Shown here: positions 1 to 8,713 of the stretch, one piece after another
Layout of the letters: each line of letters opens with the position of its first letter
Numbering within the stretch: position 1 is the first letter of the stretch
From: CAVVDY01 sp963819645
GTDB taxonomy: Bacteria > Acidobacteriota > Terriglobia > Terriglobales > Acidobacteriaceae
Length of the DNA stretch: 64,000 bases
Direction: 5' to 3'
Assembly: GCA_963819645.1 (NCBI GenBank)
Contig: CAWFWZ010000004.1
Coordinates: forward strand, 186,001-250,000
Program-made: the position numbers and the translations under genes
The notes under the pieces: model-generated
The model's input: the letters and a program-made list of their open reading frames with translations, nothing else
What the model was told of the DNA's origin: nothing
The model's database searches: none

Positions 1-118
1 ACTCGCGTCCCAATTCTCTGCGGGCGGCCGCAATGCGGGCGTCCATGGAGTTGTCGGGGAGAACGAGATAGTTCTCGAGCGAGCAGGATGACTGTTCTGT
101 TACAGGTGCCGTAGCCAC
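1..118 (-). CDS. nadA: Quinolinate synthase NadA, N-terminal fragment cut by window edge
   Basis: The minus strand reads from a GTG at 118 into about 39 residues with no stop before the window edge. The segment LPDNSMDARIAAARREL resembles the region just before the first conserved block of NadA, the 4Fe-4S enzyme that condenses iminoaspartate with dihydroxyacetone phosphate to quinolinate in NAD synthesis. An in-frame TGA lies a few codons upstream, so GTG 118 is the best start available; its ribosome binding site is weak. The catalytic part and the iron-sulfur cysteines lie outside the window, so the call rests on this short N-terminal similarity only. Confidence 0.55.
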   Translation of the reverse strand, partial: MATAPVTEQSSCSLENYLVLPDNSMDARIAAARRELGRE

Positions 119-486
119 GTTTTGTATGCTCTGCCTTCAGTCCCGGCGGCGTCTTCCGTTGTGATCGGAGGCACCCCGAAACGGGGATGTTGAAAGCTGG
201 CTTGCGGCTCCAGTAGATCCACTGCCCGGGTTACGGGCCCGACCTACGGGGATGTTGAAGCAGCAAGTTGACGCTTCTTACTACTCAGCCTATTGGATGT
301 CCTGCCAGCGCCTTCGTTACAAAACCTTGAACCGGACTCAGGGCCTGAGCCGAACGGGTCACATTGCGGCGTGACAAGAACTTCCAACTAGTATTGTTAC
401 GCGGGGGTGACGAATGTGCAAGGGGCGCGATTGACCAAGAGAAGGAATGTTTATACCATGTATATACATTCGGTAGTGGAGGTGTC
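119..486. other. Intergenic region without a recognised gene
   Basis: This stretch separates the divergent nadA and mazE genes. A short phrase around CGGGGATGTTGAA occurs twice, near 183 and 247, suggesting decayed repeat sequence. No convincing coding region was seen. The right end carries the putative mazEF operator. Confidence 0.5.
459..468. promoter_or_regulatory. Putative mazEF autoregulatory operator (palindrome TGTATATACA)
   Basis: A perfect 10-bp palindrome, TGTATATACA, lies about 20 bp before the antitoxin start, in an AT-rich patch. MazE-type antitoxins are known to bind AT-rich palindromes in their own promoters. The position and symmetry are seen; the function is inferred. Confidence 0.45.
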
Positions 487-729
487 ATGCGCGCACGCAA
501 AATCGTTCGTTGGGGAAACAGTATGGCGGTTCGTCTACCCAAGGTTGTCTTGAAAGAAGCTGGGCTTGAGGAGGGTGACACGTTGATTTTCGGGGCAAAG
601 CAGGGGACCATCGTCGCCAAGCCCGTCAAGAAGAAAGCATCTCTGCAGGACCTACTCGCTAAGATAACACCTGAAAATGTGCACGAAGAGATTGACTGGG
701 GGCCTGCGCGAGGAAAAGAAGCGTGGTAA
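487..729 (+). CDS. mazE: MazE-like antitoxin, AbrB/SpoVT swapped-hairpin fold
   Basis: An 80-residue protein starting at ATG 487, with a GGAGG ribosome binding site about 5 bases before it. The N-terminal half (KIVRWGNSMAVRLPK) is the typical AbrB-like DNA-binding beta-hairpin of MazE/ChpAI antitoxins. The acidic, tryptophan-containing tail is the usual toxin-binding arm. It overlaps the downstream toxin gene by 7 bases, as expected for a translationally coupled toxin-antitoxin operon. An upstream in-frame start at 364 exists but has no similarity support. MazE neutralises MazF and represses the operon together with it. Confidence 0.85.
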   Translation: MRARKIVRWGNSMAVRLPKVVLKEAGLEEGDTLIFGAKQGTIVAKPVKKKASLQDLLAKITPENVHEEIDWGPARGKEAW

Positions 730-1067
730 GACGCTCCTATGTGCCAGACGCTGGCGATTTGGTATGGGCATCATTCGACCCCCGGCTCGGCCATGAACAG
801 GCCGGACGGCGTCCGGGCATCGTGATCTCTCCGATCGCCTATAACGAACTGGTGGGTCTGGCTCTGACCTGTCCAATAACTTCAAGAGTCAAAGGGTACC
901 CATTTGAGGTTCCTATCGTTGGGAGGCGAATCAACGGAGTGATTCTCGCGGATCAAGTCAGGAGTCTCGACTGGCGTTCTCGAGAGTTCTCCTTCGTTGA
1001 GTCTAGTAGTAGGGAAACGCTAACGAGTGTGAAACAGGCTCTTAATATGCTGCTATCGGACGGCTAG
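723..1067 (+). CDS. mazF: MazF/PemK-type mRNA interferase toxin
   Basis: A 114-residue protein beginning at GTG 723, inside the end of the antitoxin gene. The segments GDLVWASFDPRLGHEQAGRR, RPGIVIS and CPITSR are hallmarks of the PemK/MazF/ChpB fold: beta-barrel start, the conserved Arg in the QAGRRP loop, and the Thr/Ser of the T-S-R segment. Length is normal for the family. The toxin cleaves single-stranded RNA at short motifs under stress; its target sequence cannot be read from the gene. No terminator was identified before the convergent moaA. Confidence 0.88.
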   Translation: MVRRSYVPDAGDLVWASFDPRLGHEQAGRRPGIVISPIAYNELVGLALTCPITSRVKGYPFEVPIVGRRINGVILADQVRSLDWRSREFSFVESSSRETLTSVKQALNMLLSDG

Positions 1068-1085
1068 CTTTCTGGCCCGGCTACG

Positions 1086-2077
1086 CTAGCCCCCGATATG
1101 CACCATCGTCCTCGAAGCCGGAACAAACCCTGCCTCACCAATGTGGTGGCGCTCTTCTTTCTGATCGACAACGTGGTAGATGAAGTCGGTGAGTTCCTCG
1201 TCAGATGCGCCCGCAGCCATGCGCAACGCCAGATCGTGCTCGCGCACCGAGAACAGGCAGGTGCGAATCTTGCCGTCCGAAGTGATACGGACGCGGCTGC
1301 AATGTCCGCAGAATGGGTGTGAGACCGGTGCAATGATTCCTATTTCTCCGAGGCCGTCCTCGAAGACGTAACGTCGCGCCGTCTCGCTGTCGCCGCGAGC
1401 AATCTCGCGCAGCGGCATGAACTCGGCCATGCGAGTGAGAATCTCTTCCAGCGGCACCACAATCTCGGGCGACCACACGCGATCTTCTTCCAGCGGCATG
1501 AACTCGATGAAGCGGACGACGACGCCTTCCTCGCGAGCGAACTTGCCGAACGCCGGAATCTGGTCGTCGTTGAAGCCGCGCAGCAGAACGCAATTGACCT
1601 TCACTGGATTCAGGCCGGCACGCTGGGCAGCGCGAACACCGGCCAGCACCTGCTCGTAGCCGTCGGGCACTCGCGTAATGCGTGCGAAGCGGGCAGGATC
1701 GACCGCGTCCATGGAAACCGTGACGCGCGACAAACCGGCATCGGCCAAGCGGCTTGGCCATTTCGGCGAGCAGGTGTCCGTTAGTGGTGATAGCGATGTC
1801 GAGCAGATGGCCTTCCACGGTGCGCATGCGGCCCAACTCGCGCACCATGTCGACTAAACCCTTGCGCAATAGCGGCTCGCCGCCGGTGAGGCGGACCTTG
1901 GTGATCCCCAGCGAAACGAACAGACCGCGCCATCCGGAGATAGTCGCCTATCGAGAGCTCCGCGAATTGCGGCCCTTCGCTGCCCGAGCGGCAATAGACG
2001 CATTTGTAATTGCAGCGATCGGTGATGGAGATGCGCAGATCGCTGATGCGTCGTCCGAATTTGTCGGTCAAGTGCAC
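1086..2077 (-). CDS. moaA: GTP 3',8-cyclase MoaA (radical SAM), reading frame broken twice
   Basis: About 330 residues of MoaA similarity run in three frames from GTG 2077 to the stop at 1086, with breaks near 1920 and 1755 that each look like one extra base. The radical-SAM cluster C-X3-C-X2-C is seen in CNYKCVYC near the N-terminus. The second cluster is seen in FCGHC followed by a Cys 14 residues on, and the protein ends in the catalytic Gly-Gly tail (MVHIGG). MoaA makes the first molybdopterin intermediate from GTP. Since every motif survives, sequence error is more likely than gene decay. The upstream region 2160-2215 is a dispersed repeat and not part of the gene. Confidence 0.85.
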
Positions 2078-2149
2078 GCTATTAGCTCTTGGCTCGGGTG
2101 CCCCATTCCGCCTTCGTTTGGCGGGGTGGGTCTTTCGCATTCTGTCGTC

Positions 2150-2216
2150 CCTTGCGCTAAGCTCTCCGGCAACGTGCCGAAAAGCAGGTCCTTCGCTTCG
2201 CTCAGGATGACAACTC
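2150..2216. repeat. Dispersed palindromic repeat (CHPERSEG-coding family)
   Basis: Contains half of the word GTCCTTCGCTTCGCTCAGG followed by ATGACAA. Relatives are seen near 24000-24140, 25790-25895, 34637-34685 and 37195-37281. The words translate as CHPERSEGPAF on one strand, a common source of spurious proteins. Confidence 0.6.
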
Positions 2217-2579
2217 AGAATGTGCGTGGGAAGGAAGAGAGAGCAGAGCACACCGCGAGGTGCCGCAGCGCTCACGTTTCCTTTCCAAGCACGGGAGGCG
2301 TGGACGTTTCCCTCCACACCCTCGGTCCCGAAACTTCCGGGACACCGCCGCCGCAACCCTGAGTATGCCTTTAGGCTGCGGAGGTCGGAAACAATTTTCA
2401 CAATTATAGATGCAGCACCCAGTTCCCCGACACTTCAGCTTGGCTCAGTCTGAGAGCGGTCTGGAATCCGTCCAGAGCAAACCACCCTGCTCTCGCATTC
2501 GCCATCTATGAAAATCAGGTGAAATTCGAGCTGCTCTCGACGAACAAGTAGCTCTCCTCGCGGAGGGAATCCATCGCAA

Positions 2580-2921
2580 TTGGCTGAACTTCTTCTACGA
2601 TTTGCCATCGGAGGCGTTGTCGTTTCCACCTTTTCGGCCATCGGGAGCGTCCTGCGACCAAAGACCTTTGCCGGATTGTTCGGCGCCGCGCCGTCAGTTG
2701 CCCTGGCCACGCTGGTTCTCACGTTCCACAAAGACGGCCATGCCTATGCCGCGCTCGAAGGACGTTCCATGGTCCTGGGCGCGGTGGCGATGGCTGCTTA
2801 TGCGTGGGTCGTAGCCATGATCCTGTTCCGTGCCCGGCACAACACCTTACTCGTCACATCGGCTTCGCTTGTCATCTGGCTTGGAGCGGCTCTTGGCCTT
2901 TGGTTTGTATTGCTGAGATAA
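2580..2921 (+). CDS. Small integral membrane protein, DUF3147-like
   Basis: A 113-residue protein with four hydrophobic segments and almost no soluble part. The probable start is TTG 2580, preceded by GCGGAGGG. The phrase RFAIGGVVVSTFSAIGSVL and the overall length suit the DUF3147 family, whose function is unknown. It is followed after 4 bases by a second membrane protein of the same type, so the two are likely co-translated and may form a paired complex, by analogy with other small paired membrane proteins. The family call comes from general resemblance rather than a search. Confidence 0.6.
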   Translation: MAELLLRFAIGGVVVSTFSAIGSVLRPKTFAGLFGAAPSVALATLVLTFHKDGHAYAALEGRSMVLGAVAMAAYAWVVAMILFRARHNTLLVTSASLVIWLGAALGLWFVLLR

Positions 2922-2925
2922 AGCA

Positions 2926-3411
2926 ATGGTCGTCAAGGCTGACATCTCGGCACTCAAGCAAGCGAGCTGGCTCGAATACGGAATCCGCTTTCTCTTTGGC
3001 GGAACCATGACCGTAATCGCTGGGCTCATCGCGAAACACTATGGGCCGGAGCTTGGCGGACTCTTTCTCGCGTTTCCGGCCATCGCGCCGGCGGCGGCCA
3101 CCCTGCTCGATCAACATGCGAAAGAGCAAAGACAGCGGGCCGGTATGGAAGGTCACACGCGCGGAAGAAAGACAGCTGCCCTCGACATGTACGGCACAAT
3201 GTGGGGTAGCGTTGGCCTCGTCGCATTCGGACTGGTGATCTGGCGAATGGGCGGCTCGCACAGGGCGTCGATGGTTTTGTCGGTCGCAACCGGCGCTTGG
3301 TTGGTTGGGGCATTATCGACGTGGCAGATGCGCCGCATTTTGAAGCGTTGGCGAGTCGCGCATCCTAAGACAACTGTCGATCAAGTCGAGATGCCAAATT
3401 GCCGACGCTAG
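2926..3411 (+). CDS. Membrane protein, second of a DUF3147-like pair
   Basis: A 161-residue protein starting at ATG 2926, four bases after the previous stop. It has a hydrophobic N-terminal half (RFLFGGTMTVIAGLIAKHYG, then LGGLFLAFPAIAPAAATLL), a basic loop (KEQRQRAG...RGRK) and two further membrane segments. The phrase FGGTMTVIAGLI mirrors the FAIGGVVVSTF phrase of its neighbour, suggesting an ancient duplication. Function is unknown. No regulatory site was seen apart from the shared upstream region. Confidence 0.6.
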   Translation: MVVKADISALKQASWLEYGIRFLFGGTMTVIAGLIAKHYGPELGGLFLAFPAIAPAAATLLDQHAKEQRQRAGMEGHTRGRKTAALDMYGTMWGSVGLVAFGLVIWRMGGSHRASMVLSVATGAWLVGALSTWQMRRILKRWRVAHPKTTVDQVEMPNCRR

Positions 3412-3477
3412 CACTCTATTTCGGCGGCAATTGCGGCGTGCATCGACCGAGTTCTAGATTGTAAAATCAGGCACGCT

Positions 3478-4362
3478 ATGAAACACACCGTACTGGGTGC
3501 CGGCGCTATTGGTGGAATGCTCGCGACCGCCCTCGCATCGCTCGGAAACGAAGTCAGCATCGTCGTCCGCCAAGAGAAGCTGGGACAACATCCCGAAACG
3601 ATAATTCTCGATCAGCCGAACGACACATTAACAGCAAAGGTCAAGGTCGTCGCCGATGTCTCCGAGCCCACCGACGTGTTGTGGATCGCGACCAAGACTT
3701 ATCAGCTCGACGACGCGTTGCAGGCGATCGTGAATGTGCCGCCCGCGATTGTGCCTCTGTTGAACGGAGTGGACCACATCGCTGTACTGCGTTCGCGCTA
3801 TGGAGACGATCGCGTCATTCCGGCGACCGTTGCCGTCGAAGCTGAACGCACCGCTGACGGACACTACGTTCAACGTTCTCCCGTGCGGCTGAATATCGCC
3901 GCCAGCGGAGAAGCCCTGCTCGGCGACACCGCGCAGGAGTTGCGCGACCTGGGATTCCTGTGCTCGTTCATCGCCAACGAGGCCAGCCTGATGTGGGGCA
4001 AGCTATGCTTCCTCGGCCCATTCGCTTTGGCCACGACTGCCTCAAGCAAAAACCTGGGCGAGATTCTGGCCGATACCGAATGGAAGAAAAATCTGGACTA
4101 CGCCTTTGCCGAAGCGAAGGCCGTAGCCGAAGCTTTCGGAGCGCAGATCGACCCTGCGCGGATTCAGGCGATCATCGACTCCTCGCCGCGCACCATGCGC
4201 AGCTCAATGGCCAAGGACATCGACGCCGGCCGACGGCTGGAACTTGACGGCATCGCCGGCCCGATCATTCGAGGCGGCGAACAATGGGAAATCGCCGTTC
4301 CTACGACGAAACGATTGGTAGCGATGATCGAAGAGCGACAACGGGCAAGAGCGCATTACTAG
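3478..4362 (+). CDS. panE: 2-dehydropantoate 2-reductase (ketopantoate reductase) family
   Basis: A 294-residue protein starting at ATG 3478. The N-terminal GAGAIGGMLATALASLG is the GxGxxG dinucleotide-binding loop of the ApbA/PanE family. KTYQL and PLLNGVDH follow the family pattern (catalytic Lys near 170 expected in the MWGKL segment, and NG in the middle). Ketopantoate reductase uses NADPH to make pantoate for coenzyme A, but many family members act on other 2-oxo acids, so the substrate is not certain. No biosynthetic neighbour is present to decide. Confidence 0.78.
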   Translation: MKHTVLGAGAIGGMLATALASLGNEVSIVVRQEKLGQHPETIILDQPNDTLTAKVKVVADVSEPTDVLWIATKTYQLDDALQAIVNVPPAIVPLLNGVDHIAVLRSRYGDDRVIPATVAVEAERTADGHYVQRSPVRLNIAASGEALLGDTAQELRDLGFLCSFIANEASLMWGKLCFLGPFALATTASSKNLGEILADTEWKKNLDYAFAEAKAVAEAFGAQIDPARIQAIIDSSPRTMRSSMAKDIDAGRRLELDGIAGPIIRGGEQWEIAVPTTKRLVAMIEERQRARAHY

Positions 4363-4388
4363 AGTGTTTCAGAGTTTGCTGTGTGCCG

Positions 4389-4535
4389 TTTTGAAAGGGC
4401 ACGCCTTCAGGCGTGCCGGCGCGGGGAAGAAATGAATCCGGCTTTAGCCGCAGAGGGGAGGCATCCCCTCTACGCCTAAAGGCGAAACCGATTTTCGCCC
4501 CGGGACGACGCGGCTGAAGCCGTGCCCTTTCAAAA
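4389..4535. repeat. 147-bp MITE-like element with 15-bp terminal inverted repeats
   Basis: TTTTGAAAGGGCACG at 4389-4403 is matched by its perfect reverse complement at 4521-4535. Inside are further nested palindromes (CTTCAGGCGTG, GGCTTTAGCCG, GAGGGGA...TCCCCTC, GCGGCTGAAGC). There is no coding capacity. Related ends occur near 12190-12222, 24163-24190, 25913-25942 and 37300-37330. Confidence 0.75.
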
Positions 4536-4600
4536 GCTTCCCCGCCTCGTTCGAGTCAAGGAGAGAGAGTTTGGCACGGCATCACCGCAGCCCAGCGAAT

Positions 4601-5545
4601 CTACTGCTTCACCCGGGTCGCCGTGAACTGAACCGGCGAATGCTGCTCCACGCTGCTGTCAGTCACCAGGGTGAACGCGATGTTGTCGCCTTTCACTATG
4701 CCTTTGTAATAGTGCTTATCTTCGTAAGTCTTGTCGTCCCCCGATAAACTGGTCAGGGTCTTGGTCATAAAACTGATATGATCGCCCACGATCTTGCCGT
4801 CCCAGATTGGCCGTCCCTGCCCCTGACGGCTGCCGAGAAATCCGGCGGTCCCGGATACGTCCTGTCCATTAACTTCAAAATCAAACAACTCCTTGTAAGT
4901 GTCTCCCCAGTCGTATTTCACAGTCGCCTCCCATTCTCCCGCAACCTTTGCCGGAGGCGGACCCGCGGAAATTTTCTGCCGATTGAGTAGCAGCCATGAC
5001 AGAGCCCCAGCGACAACTACGGCAACGATCAGAAGTGCGGGAATGAATCGCTTAACGCTCGCCTCAGTCGAGATCAATCCGCTGCCGTGGAGGGTGCCAT
5101 GCAGCACATCGACCAGGTCCTTCGCGTCTTCATGAAAGCGCGTGTCGCGAATTTCTACCGCTTGCCGATCGCATAAGGCCTTCAGATTGTCGGGCAGATC
5201 GCTGGGATGCGGCAGGGTCGCTCCGCCTACCAGCACAGGAATGACACGAATGCCGCGCTGTAGCGCTTTTGCGATTTCGATACGCACGAAATCGTTCGGG
5301 TTATCGAGCCGCCGCCCTCCATTTGTCTCGGTCACCGACACCCAGCGCGGGCCGATGACCGCGACCATGGCATCCGACACGCCAAGTTTGCGCTCGATGA
5401 CGGTGGTGAAGTCGTCGCCACCTTTGATGTCGTCAACATCCATGAACGTGTTTTCCGCCCCAAACGCGGCGCTCAGGATGTCGAACAACCGTCCGGCGTA
5501 GGCAGCGCTGTCTTCGCGCCGATAGCTGATGAAAACTCCTGGCAT
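4601..5545 (-). CDS. Membrane-anchored TIR-domain protein with C-terminal extracytoplasmic domain
   Basis: A 314-residue protein. Residues 1 to about 150 form a TIR domain: box 1 is VFISYRREDS, box 2 is FMDVDDIKGGDDF, and the RIEIAKAL helix carries the Glu that corresponds to the NADase catalytic residue in bacterial TIRs. A single membrane helix (about 168-188, ALLIVAVVVAGALSWLLL) is followed by about 115 residues rich in beta strands (AGEWEATVKYDWGD...). TIR domains cleave NAD+ or mediate assembly. Bacterial TIRs can act in phage defence, but no defence neighbour is present here, so signalling at the membrane is equally possible. Confidence 0.8.
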   Translation of the reverse strand: MPGVFISYRREDSAAYAGRLFDILSAAFGAENTFMDVDDIKGGDDFTTVIERKLGVSDAMVAVIGPRWVSVTETNGGRRLDNPNDFVRIEIAKALQRGIRVIPVLVGGATLPHPSDLPDNLKALCDRQAVEIRDTRFHEDAKDLVDVLHGTLHGSGLISTEASVKRFIPALLIVAVVVAGALSWLLLNRQKISAGPPPAKVAGEWEATVKYDWGDTYKELFDFEVNGQDVSGTAGFLGSRQGQGRPIWDGKIVGDHISFMTKTLTSLSGDDKTYEDKHYYKGIVKGDNIAFTLVTDSSVEQHSPVQFTATRVKQ

Positions 5546-5645
5546 GATTTTGGATCTGCTTAACGAGAATGGCCGGATTATAGACTTGCGCGTCGCGCAG
5601 AGCTAGAGCGAGGGTTGGTACGAGGATGTACGGCCGAAGCCAGAG

Positions 5646-6911
5646 CTACGGCTCGGGTATCGAATTCATCTGCTTGAGGGTGTCGAGTTCCCGCAGTATC
5701 TGCTCACCGCCCTTGGCATCCACTGGCGGCCCCGGATCGGCATAGAACTTAAGGATGTCCCGCCTCAGCCCGGCTGGCACCCGGCGTTGCGGATCGGAAG
5801 TGATGATGTGCAAAAGCCTGGAATAAGTCTTGTCAGTAAGTGCATATGCTCCACGCCGGGTCGGCTGCCCGGTATCGAGATCGAGGTTGGGCAGGCGCAG
5901 CGGAGTCTCCGGATGGGAAGTCAGTCTGTTTAGAGTGTTGTCGTAATAACTCATCGTCCGAACCAGGCTATCCACGTACAACTGCTCGGTCTTCGTGTTG
6001 GGGCCGCGAATCTTGAGGTACGCGATGGGGCCGATTGGCGGCAGAATGCGAATCACGATGGCCAGCAAATGTTCGCCAAAATTTGGCCGCCGGTATTCGT
6101 GCTCCCATGCCGGCAGATAAGCGGCCTGTTCCAGTTCGTGCTCCAGTTCGGTAAAGGAGTCGGTCGACACGTCCTCCGGGAAGTTCTTGCGATGGATGAC
6201 GACTTCCGACTTGGCGAAAACCGGGATAAATGAGCGCACCGAGCCGCGATAGCTCCTGATCCCGGCCCGCGATGTCTTGCCCATCACCGTGGTCAGCTTC
6301 AGACCATAGGTTTCAAAGAAGGCCCGCTCCAGCAGCTTGCGCGGCACCTTCAGGCCGATGTAGTGAAGGTAGGCATCAGGCGCAAACCGGTCGCGTGAGA
6401 TCTGCTCCACGTCGAAAGAAAACTCTGTGGCGACGAAGGCGTGGGGACTGTTCTGATACGTAACGACGCTCCCGAATTTCTTTGCCAGCCTGGGATATTC
6501 GATAGCGGTAGCAGGATTGATCGCATCGGCGTGGCCGATGGAATCCCCTACATAATGAGACATCGCCCCGATGGCGAAGGCATACTCATCCACATTATGT
6601 GCATTGCGAAAAAGGCTGTCGACGAAGTCGCCGGTGCGCACATAGTGCGCCAGATCGCTGAAAAAGACGTTCGCAAATGGGTAGTAGCCAGCGTCCTGAA
6701 TGGCACATCCGCCGTAAGCAAAAGCGTGGGCCCTTTGAAGCTGCTCTTCGGTTGTTCCTGGATAGCGGCTCAAAAGCAGTGGCCGAATGGAGCCGTTCCA
6801 GGCTAGATCGATGATTTCTTCGTGGGTCAGCACCGAATAGGCTGAACATGGTTCCGGGATGCCGCAGACCAGGATTACCAGCAGCAGGAACCCGCACCAA
6901 ATCCTGCACAT
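5646..6911 (-). CDS. Exported zinc-dependent phospholipase C-like protein
   Basis: About 421 residues from ATG 6911, chosen because it gives a clean signal peptide (FLLLVILVCGIPEPCSA then YS). An upstream in-frame ATG at 6986 would bury it. The mature N-terminus has YSVLTHEEIIDLAW, and later segments AYGGCAIQDAGYYPF, HNVDEYAFAIGAMSHYVGD and SIGHADA. These place His and Asp residues as in the PF00882 zinc-dependent phospholipase C / S1-P1 nuclease-like fold. The C-terminal 200 residues are not recognised. It probably acts in the periplasm or outside the cell; the substrate is unknown. Confidence 0.65.
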   Translation of the reverse strand: MCRIWCGFLLLVILVCGIPEPCSAYSVLTHEEIIDLAWNGSIRPLLLSRYPGTTEEQLQRAHAFAYGGCAIQDAGYYPFANVFFSDLAHYVRTGDFVDSLFRNAHNVDEYAFAIGAMSHYVGDSIGHADAINPATAIEYPRLAKKFGSVVTYQNSPHAFVATEFSFDVEQISRDRFAPDAYLHYIGLKVPRKLLERAFFETYGLKLTTVMGKTSRAGIRSYRGSVRSFIPVFAKSEVVIHRKNFPEDVSTDSFTELEHELEQAAYLPAWEHEYRRPNFGEHLLAIVIRILPPIGPIAYLKIRGPNTKTEQLYVDSLVRTMSYYDNTLNRLTSHPETPLRLPNLDLDTGQPTRRGAYALTDKTYSRLLHIITSDPQRRVPAGLRRDILKFYADPGPPVDAKGGEQILRELDTLKQMNSIPEP

Positions 6912-7137
6912 GAAGTGTGGCGAATTTGGCAGTCGGCCGGCTACTCCCGCCACCGGCGATTCAGGTCTGACGTGGAAAACCGGCACTCGTATTCAGAGTG
7001 TCCGCACCGGAATCGAGTTGGTTTTGATCCGCAAGGATTCCGCCGATGTGCGGCCGCAGCAAAGCTTCGGTCGTTCGCGGCTTCAAACCGCACGCGGGAG
7101 GGTGTGCTCCACCCATTCCGACCGTATTTGGATCGCG

Positions 7138-7162
7138 GGTTAGCCCAACTGATGGGCGAACC
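7138..7162 (+). repeat. 25-bp direct repeat, copy 1
   Basis: GGTTAGCCCAACTGATGGGC plus CGAACC. It recurs at 7640-7664 with two transitions. The pair brackets the small membrane-protein gene. Confidence 0.6.
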
Positions 7163-7277
7163 TGGGGCGCCGGCAGCACTATTTACCCCGAGCGATTGAG
7201 TGTCACTGACAGTCACGCTGGCAAGGAGTAATCTACGTCCTCACGGTAGTACATTGGCTGGCGCCGCAGGAGGCCGC

Positions 7278-7442
7278 ATGGAAACGATCACCAGTCTGGG
7301 CCCGTTTCTTATTCCGATTACCGCGATCGTCGTAGGTGGGATTATCGCCGTCGTCGTCATCGTTCTTAAACACCAGGAGCGAATAGCCAAGATCGAGCGC
7401 GGCATCGATCCTGACGCCCAGGATCCAAGGCGCCCCAGGTAG
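7278..7442 (+). CDS. Small single-pass membrane protein
   Basis: A 54-residue protein from ATG 7278, preceded by GCAGGAGG at 7266-7273. It has one membrane segment (FLIPITAIVVGGIIAVVVIV) and then a charged tail KHQERIAKIERGIDPDAQ. This layout resembles small DUF6249-like or phage-shock-like accessory proteins, but no function can be assigned. A longer in-frame version from 7200 lacks a ribosome binding site. Confidence 0.6.
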   Translation: METITSLGPFLIPITAIVVGGIIAVVVIVLKHQERIAKIERGIDPDAQDPRRPR

Positions 7443-7786
7443 TGTGGGTGAAGTGCGGGGCTCAGACCAGCGGGTGGAGCTCTTACTATTGTTAACGCGC
7501 TAGCCGGCGTTCTTCCGTCCGCCGGCCGGCACCGCTGGTTCCGGTGGGTGGAGCACCGCTTCAGCGGTACAGCTAGCCTACAGGCAAGCGACAGCGGCTT
7601 CAGCCGCTGAGGTAAGAAATCACCTCAGGCTTGAGCTCAGGTTAGTCCAACTGACGGGCGAACCGGCACCGGGCACCAAATCCGGGTAAGCCTCTTCTGG
7701 AAGCGCGAAACCAAGCAACTCCCCGCCTTCGGCTGTCCTCACAACCCTGACCATCCTTAATCTTCAACCACGTCGAGGAGAGCTGA
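7443..7786. other. Intergenic region with palindromic repeats
   Basis: Contains GACAGCGGCTTCAGCCGCTG and CACCGCTTCAGCGGT, members of the GGCTGAAGCC repeat family, and the second 25-bp direct repeat. No gene is supported. Confidence 0.55.
7640..7664 (+). repeat. 25-bp direct repeat, copy 2
   Basis: GGTTAGTCCAACTGACGGGC plus CGAACC, matching 7138-7162 at 23 of 25 positions. Confidence 0.6.
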
Positions 7787-8627
7787 ATGTACCACCACGT
7801 CAAGAAACTGATGTACACCGTAAACATCGGAGAGCCTGATCCACGCTTCGGAAACATGCTGCTGGAGCAGTTTGGCGGAGCCAACGGAGAACTGGCGGCT
7901 GCCATGCAATATTCCATCCAGGGCTTTAATTGCGAAGATCCTGCCCGTAAAGATCTGTTAATGGATATTGGAACCGAAGAACTGAGCCACCTGGAAGTTG
8001 TCGGCGCGCTGATTCGCATGCACCTGAAGCCGATGAAATCGGACCGTGGCGCAGCGGAAGCCGATCCGCTGGTCGCTATCGCCGGAGGAGGCGGGGTTGG
8101 CCTCGTCAATTCCGTGGGAGATGCTTGGACCGCCGACTACCTCAAAGTTACGGGCGATCTCGCCGTCGACCTGCACAGCAATATCGCGGCTGAGGCTCGG
8201 GCCAAGATCGTGTACGAGCGCCTGATCAACTTCACCGACGACCAGGGCACGAAGGAAGCGCTGCAGTTCCTTATGACTCGCGAGATCACTCACATGCGCG
8301 CGTTTACTGCCGCTCTCGAGACCATGGGTAAGCCTCGATTCTCCATCGGAACCATCGCCCCGACAAAAGGCCTGGTGGACGAGTACTTCAACGACTCGAC
8401 CGGCGAAGGCGACGAGGGACAGGACGGATTGGCTGACAGCATTGTCAAAGCGGCAAAGCTTACCAAAGTCGACTCCGAGCTGTTCGGCGGAGCAAGGGCT
8501 GGACATCGCACCGGACGCTCCGGTTCCCGATTCCGAGGAGGTGTCGGAAGCGGATTCCACCCCAGTGGGACGAAAGCCGATGGGTAAGCCAACGATATTG
8601 AAGAAGACGGGCACCCGCCACAAGTAG
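7787..8627 (+). CDS. Non-haem manganese catalase, frame broken near the C-terminus
   Basis: Starts at ATG 7787. The di-manganese four-helix bundle is seen in GGANGELAAAMQYS, GTEELSHLEVVGALIRMH, NIAAEARAKIVYERL and TREITHMRAF, which carry the Glu and His metal ligands. The enzyme disproportionates hydrogen peroxide in the cytoplasm. As written the frame runs to 8587 with an unlikely Arg/Gly-rich tail. Removing one G near 8488 restores an acidic, Pro-rich C-terminus (GLDIAPDAPVPDSEEV) and a basic end that stops at 8627, which fits the family much better. A strong terminator follows. Confidence 0.88.
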
Positions 8628-8651
8628 GCTGAACTAGCAGATCAGAAAGAT

Positions 8652-8684
8652 GGGCCGGCGAAAATCGTCGGCCCGTCGCTTTTT
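8652..8684 (+). terminator. Intrinsic terminator after manganese catalase
   Basis: GGGCCGGCG pairs with CGTCGGCCC (one G-U) around an AAAAT loop, followed by GTCG and TTTTT. Confidence 0.8.
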
Positions 8685-8713
8685 GAAGGCGGAGCTAAAG
8701 CTCGGCGCTTCCT

